In this document: positions 59,001-64,000 of the stretch, one piece after another | How the letters are laid out: the number at the start of each line of letters is the position of its first letter | How positions within the stretch are numbered: position 1 is the stretch's first letter | NCBI GenBank assembly: GCA_037903475.1 | Contig: JBAJFG010000479.1 | Span: forward strand, 2,218,501 to 2,282,500 | From: Ancylostoma caninum | Taxonomy: Eukaryota; Nematoda; Chromadorea; Rhabditida; Ancylostomatidae | DNA length: 64,000 bases | Reading direction: 5' to 3' | The notes under the pieces: model-generated | What the model was told of the DNA's origin: nothing | What the model saw: only the letters and a program-made list of their open reading frames with translations | Databases searched by the model: none | Translations under genes and position numbers: made by a program

Positions 59001-61930
59001 TTTTCAGGGACCTCACATTGCAGCTGTCACGTTGGCGGCTCACGAGTGTAATAGCTTAGATTTCCCAGAACCTCCTTATCCGGATAGGTGGGATACATTT
59101 TCTCCAATACTTAATGTAATGACGTCAGGAGCTTATAATTTCCATCCATCGTTGACTTCACTTCTCTTTTCTTCTCCTTTTTATTATTGGGTCGTTCGCT
59201 GTCTCGTTCATTAGTCAGTGAAAGAGACCGTGTTTGATAAGCACGTGACCTGGGATACTCCCTTATCATCCTTATTTGACAAATACTTGTATGAGGTCGT
59301 CATACAAAAATTTGTAATGTCTTCAGTTGTGACTATTCAGGATGGGGGACTTAGAAGTAAAATGCAGAGTTTATAGTTCCGGAAAAGGCTAGATTCGGTC
59401 ATTCATGTGAACCAATTAATGCTTCGCGATCCATGTGTGTTTCCGAGAATAATACATGCGTTGCTTGGATGTTTCCACCGTTTTTCCTACGTCAATCGTC
59501 AATTACTGCGGACAGTCAGATGTGGAAGTGCACTCCTTTTATACTTTGTTGGCTTCCAACAACTTTGTTAGAAACAGATGGGAAGTTATCTTCAGAATAT
59601 GGCGCTGTATGTTTTCGTTCGTTTTTAATGCAATTTTCTTTCGATTGTTCTTGAAGCGTACTTATTGTTTTGAGTTGGTTAGTTTTTTTTTTAATATTTG
59701 GCAAACGGATAGAAATGTGGTCCCTTCTTAGAGCAGTTGTACTTGGTGATACATGCGCAACTCTAATATCAAGGGAGATTACTCCAGAAACAGACTTCTC
59801 ATTGTTCCTGTGTGTACCGATGTTGATATCTCTCTCCTATTCTTCCTTCATTGGTGTGAATACGTCTAATCACTACCAACTGAAGACATTTTTCATAAGA
59901 TTTTGCATGTCCCCCGTGTCCACCCTCCCCTATTGTGTTTTTCTTCTTCTGCTCTTCCGTAATTGAATTTTTCTTCCAATTTCGTGGAATTTATACATCA
60001 TTCTGGAGGAACAACACTAGCACTTTGACTTGCCTGTAAAAAAAAGATCTTTCAATTCTATTTAGGGGTTCTTTATGGCTCTACTATATTCTTCCTACTA
60101 GAAACAGCGTCCGTCTACAGCGAGAGAGTGTACAAATCTCAACGAATTACACTCAACTCTCGAGTCTTTTTTTGTTATGCTGTTTTTTCCTCATTTCGAA
60201 GTGCAGCTGTTTCCTTCATTTTAGTAGCTTACTCCAGTCATGTCTTTCAAACCTATTCTCATATTTTCATCTCTATGTTCTCTATGAACTAATTGCGCTT
60301 TGATAGCCTTATGCGCGCATGAGCCTTCCGTTTTACATAATTGGCTTGACAATTGAAACGGAAATGGCCTTTCTTCTCTCAAAACTTGTTCTCTTGTACT
60401 GATGCGATGTTTCTTGTGAACTTTATCTTAAAGGGCCAAAATATTGAGTAAGAGAGGCGGAGTGTCTCATCACGGGTTTCCTTTCATAAAGAAAAAACAC
60501 TTGGAACCACTTAGTACGCCGGAAATGAGGGTGTATGCCAGGAAGAACGATAGCTGGCAATAGTTGGCTGCGGGGAACCCGTGTGTCAATATCCCATGCA
60601 ATTGCAGCCCCGCCCCTAGTTAGGTGACAGAGATTTACAGGCATTACAGTTAAATGAGGGTTAGTTATCCTCCTTTCCTGAAGATGTGTATAACCTAAGC
60701 AAATAAAATCCAGCAGGGTTTTATTAGAGAAAGCTCAATTTTCATTGTACTGTAACAGGTAATCACTACGAGTCATTATATTCTTGCCCTAAATCCTGAA
60801 ATTCTACTTTCAGACTAATCTTGAACCAAATAAAACCTTAATGCCTTTGAACAAAGTAGACTACAATGCGTCCGATGCGAGATTGGCGTGGCAACCTTTG
60901 CATGGGATGCGCGGTGCAGCTGCCAGCTGTCATGACCTATCGTTCTTCCTGACCGCCACCCCGGAAATGATAGGTAGTCATAGGGTGCGCGATAGAAACT
61001 AGTTATCAGGAAGTGGTGCTGTTCTATAGCGGCCAAGTTAGCGCCACAGATGGAGCGATTTTTACGGTTTAAGGTTTGGAGAGGAGGAGAACGCTTGCAT
61101 GCGGCTTTTTTCTCGTGGCTTTTGTTTTTAAATCTACGGTAATCATGGATGGATTAGCACCTTGACTATTATTCGTTATTTATCGTAGGTAGGAGCGCAG
61201 TGGTTGTGAAATTTCTCTTACATGTGTTTGTATCATTAGACATTCGCGAAGGAACATCACCTATTTACACAGCATCTTTCTTAACCCTCATTTTGAGATT
61301 ATTTCATAAATCTCTCGTAGTCGTCGCTGTTATGACTTTTGTTACGGAAGCCTGTGCGAAAATCTAAAGCTTTACAGCGCACCTATATTACTTTTAGCTC
61401 TTTGAAGTTTTCGACACCGAATTGTCATTTGGCATTATTACAGTATCATCTGCCCTCACGACAAGTCTGATGCGTCATCGTCTTTAGCGATCACCCTTTG
61501 GCAAATTGTTGCGAAGGTTTGTCGTCCTTACCATCGAATACCTGTTTTGTGTTGGTGTTTCACCGCAGATGAACAGAGATTGATAGCAATTTACAGGTCC
61601 GAGTTGAATCATTATTATGGGGTGCTGGTACAGCACTTGGGGAACTGCCGCCGTACTTTATGGCAAGAGCGGCCCGAATCAGTGGAGAAGAGCCGGATGA
61701 TGAGGAATACAAAGAGTTCCTACAGCTTATGAATGCTGACAAGAAAGGTGGAGCGGACGAACTTGTAGGTACCCGAGAGTTTTTGATTTTTGTGCTTTAT
61801 TGCTGACAAATGATGTCTTAGTCATGGGTAGATCGCGGAAAGGCTTGGGTGGAACGATTCATCTCACGTGTCGGCTTCCCAGGAATCCTGCTATTCGCGT
61901 CGATCCCGAATCCACTCTTCGATCTGGCTG
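56013..61930 (+). CDS. epg-3: VMP1/EPG-3 autophagy membrane protein, 5' exons 1-8
   Basis: Coding exons: 56013-56119, 56313-56468, 56546-56668, 58863-58941, 59008-59087, 61444-61516, 61597-61764 and 61822-61930. Phases agree throughout, giving about 298 codons. VMP1 is an ER multi-pass scramblase-type protein needed for autophagosome formation and ER contact-site release; C. elegans EPG-3 is its ortholog. Recognised blocks: a basic N-terminus, [20 protein letters not shown], a membrane segment ([17 protein letters not shown]), [32 protein letters not shown], the short exon starting IICP, and the DedA/VTT-core motifs [27 protein letters not shown] and [12 protein letters not shown]. The last donor is at 61931, and the C-terminal third is not found before 64000. 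Introns 3 and 5 are 2.2-2.4 kb and carry repeats. Confidence 0.95.
60423..61070. repeat. Probable dispersed repeats in VMP1 intron 5
   Basis: Two compact GC-richer stretches (about 60423-60644 and 60815-61040) with open frames on the minus strand stand out from the AT-rich intron. I recall closely similar translated sequences recurring in hookworm gene predictions, which suggests dispersed non-coding repeats. That is memory, not something shown within this window. No terminal repeats were confirmed. Confidence 0.3.
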
Positions 61931-62640
61931 GTCCGTTCATAATTTTTAAGTATCATTACCCATAATTTCAGACTATATTTTGTTCGAGGAATCAGAATTT
62001 TTCCCAGCTCTTTTTCCTTGTAATGAAGGGTGATATGTTTATGATTGAGTGATCTTCCAAGAGAATATAGCAGCATCAACAACTTCGCATTAGAGTTACC
62101 CATTAACTTTGTTCATGGATCATTTGCAAATTGATTCCGTTCTTATGCGTGGACATGAACAGATTTTTTTTCATCGACGTCATTTTTCTGCACGGGTATG
62201 AAAGACAATTTTTTCAGTGAGAAAGAGTGGAAAACCAAGTTATGCAGCGGCTTTGAGTCGGCCACGTCTGATGACTCCTGGAAAAAAAATTGAAGGTTGA
62301 TGTGAAGGGAAGTAAAGGTTGAAGGGTTGAGGGTAGCCAGAATGGTGTAAGGGCTGATAATAACTAGACTAGCTGCCGTATCCGGTTCGCTCGGGTGTTC
62401 AATTTCTCCCGGCAATTTGAACCTGATGTCAACACTTGTTAAACCAAAAAATTCTCTCAAAATGTTCATCATTTGGTGATCAGCTTAAGTGAACCTTCTT
62501 CACCCTTCCCCTTCCCTCAAAAAATGGGGTGAACTTGCTTGACTAGTGAATAAATCTAAAATGCTTGCCTTACCCACTTTCAATGTTTCAGAAAATCCCA
62601 GAAGGCACGTTTTCACCAACCCGTGTGCCAGAATGCCGAA
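61931..62640 (+). other. VMP1 intron 8, start
   Basis: Begins with the donor gtccgt after DLAG. No continuation exon was found here; most likely all of 61931-64000 is intron. Confidence 0.5.
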
Positions 62641-63050
62641 AAGTCAATAAAGTCAATAAATCGATAATTTGGCGCAAAATGGTTGCCATATTCGTGTTCG
62701 GCGTATTGAGATACAGTAGGCATCTTTTACCACCCCATGATCAGGAATAGAGAAAAATTAATAAAGTCAATAAATCGATAGTTTGGCGCAAAATGGTTGC
62801 CATATCCGTGTTGAGCGTATTACCCCAGTAGGCATGCTCACGCTAGTCCCTGGTCAAGAGGAGCGAAAAATCAATAAAATCGATATAATCGATAAACTAA
62901 TCGATGGTCCCATGTGCAAAGTACCCCTAACCTCCGCCGGCCCGTGGAGGTTATGGGCTACCTGTAAAATTTGGTCCGAATCGGTCAATGCTCCGCGGTT
63001 TCTATAAGTAACATACAAACACACAAATTTTCACTTTTATATATAGAGAT
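62641..63050. repeat. Two-unit tandem repeat with a retroelement-like tail
   Basis: A unit containing aataaatcgata and ggcgcaaaatggttgccata is repeated at 114 bp (near 62661 and 62775), and a partial third unit follows at 62870. The stretch ends in taacatacaaacacacaaat and tatatatagaga, a tail of the kind seen at the 3' end of some non-LTR elements. The element type is not settled. Confidence 0.45.
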
Positions 63051-63171
63051 TACCGAGCAAGTCTCATGCGAATAACTATGAAGATAAATGATTATGATGA
63101 AACAGCGAGAAGTCCTTAATTAGCGGAGCAATCCGGTCAGGCAATCAGACAAGAGTCAAAGTGCACTTTAA

Positions 63172-63578
63172 AGGCAGAGGGCCACCTCGTTCTGTCTGTT
63201 GGATTTACCAACATATCCCAGACCTTCTCATCATGTTGATCCCTGGGATGTACATCAACAGGCATAGAAGCGACGAAATCCTCATTTTTGAAAGGCTCGA
63301 ACTGGATAAAAATTTGGAGCCCGGAGGCGGATCGCTCCAAGCTGTGCTGGCTGCCTGCCACGGCTGCCGCGTCGGTCAACGAGTCTTGGCGTGTCCAATC
63401 GATAAGATCAACGGCCTCACGTGTCAACTCGGGTTGGCAAACTGTTACAGACCCCGTCCTGGAAGACGGGTTTATAGACCATTCTGAGACAATTTATGTA
63501 TACCATTGGAACCATCGCGCCGAGTAGATGCAGAATCTGCTGTTAGCTGAACTACGAAAATGAGGTGGACCCCTACCT
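63172..63578 (-). mobile_element. TTAA-flanked MITE, 407 bp
   Basis: TTAA on both sides (63168-63171, 63579-63582) and inverted ends AGGCAGAGGGCCACCTCGTT / AGGTAGGGGTCCACCTCATT. Reversed, it matches the unit 2 element at 33037-33439 along its length. It lies within the probable VMP1 intron 8. Confidence 0.85.
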
Positions 63579-63582
63579 TTAA

Positions 63583-64000
63583 AGTCAATAAGCGTTAGCG
63601 GAGTTTTTCTCCTAACGAAATTTTGCATGGATGCCTTGCTGCTATGCTATAGGAGCTGCATCAAACCTTCTTTTCCAGCTTGTTTGTAGTTCGTCAAATG
63701 GGGATGGGCAGGAAAAGTTTGCTCTTGAAGCAAACGATTGTAAGAAAATGTCTGTGGCTCTGTCTGAATGCATATTTTTTACATGTATTTGTCTCCACAC
63801 TATGGAAATTGATTTTCATACAGAACTTGGAAAATGCACCTGATAAGTACATTTGATGGGATGTGATGGTTTTTTCGGTCTTTGATTTTGTAGCAGCTGT
63901 AAGCTATAATTTTCAAAGCACGTTTTTTTAGCGTATTTGCACCTGCTTCGTTGAAATAATCGAACTTATTCGTGCACATCTTGTCAAATAGGAATACTGT
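63583..64000. other. Right edge, nothing recognised
   Basis: AT-rich; probably still VMP1 intron. No frame here continues the VMP1 family sequence. Confidence 0.4.

Noticed and set aside
61547..61742. Open frames over VMP1 exon 7 in other frames and on the minus strand
   Set aside because: The frame starting [12 protein letters not shown] carries the family motif; the others are shadows.
61931..64000. Remaining VMP1 exons within the window
   Set aside because: No acceptor is followed by sequence resembling the family's next block after DLAG; candidate acceptors at 62590 and 63680 lead to unrelated or stopped frames.

Overview
The window looks like a chromosome piece from a parasitic nematode, most likely a hookworm-type strongylid. 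This is inferred from three things: a multi-exon gene for the VMP1/EPG-3 family with nematode-style splice sites and a probable trans-splice acceptor, a very high density of MITEs, Helitrons and (GT)n arrays, and a secreted PAN-domain gene. No bacterial or viral gene organisation is present. Protein-coding content is low; most of the window is repeats and introns.

Layout. Bases 1-500 are left flank holding a small hAT-like MITE. Bases 501-43410 are a direct tandem duplication of about 21 kb: unit 1 is 501-22353, unit 2 is 22354-43377, and a 33-bp stub (43378-43410) repeats the same junction sequence. The same 33 bp begins both units and closes the array, so the duplication probably arose by recombination between two short direct repeats. 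Each unit carries a minus-strand secreted PAN/Apple-domain gene, a minus-strand CUB-like terminal exon and some unidentified candidate exons.

The two units serve as filled-site and empty-site controls for each other. Unit 1 alone keeps a BEL/Pao-type LTR element (2268-7034) where unit 2 has a solo LTR (25131-25626). Unit 1 alone has a 438-bp TTAA-flanked MITE. Unit 2 alone has an 894-bp hAT element with an 8-bp target duplication, two Helitron-like elements at A^T sites in opposite orientation, a 403-bp TTAA MITE and a 278-bp hAT-like MITE. The Helitron-like elements carry arrays of a GC-rich ~50-bp minisatellite that also appears beside the LTR element and, as an inverted array, at 45590-45912.

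Bases 43411-64000 are single copy. They hold a PIF/Harbinger-like fragment at the duplication boundary, a tRNA-like SINE box pair, a TA-flanked 1.1-kb inverted-repeat element, a 179-bp hairpin MITE, a minus-strand C2H2 zinc-finger gene fragment (54491-55292) and, divergent from it, the first eight coding exons of a VMP1/EPG-3 autophagy gene (56013-61930) whose 3' part lies beyond the window. A TTAA MITE (63172-63578) of the same family as the unit 2 copy lies near the right edge.

Limits: exon boundaries are read by eye from splice signals and open frames. Identity statements are by-eye comparisons, and an assembly artefact (two haplotypes placed in tandem) is not excluded for the duplication.
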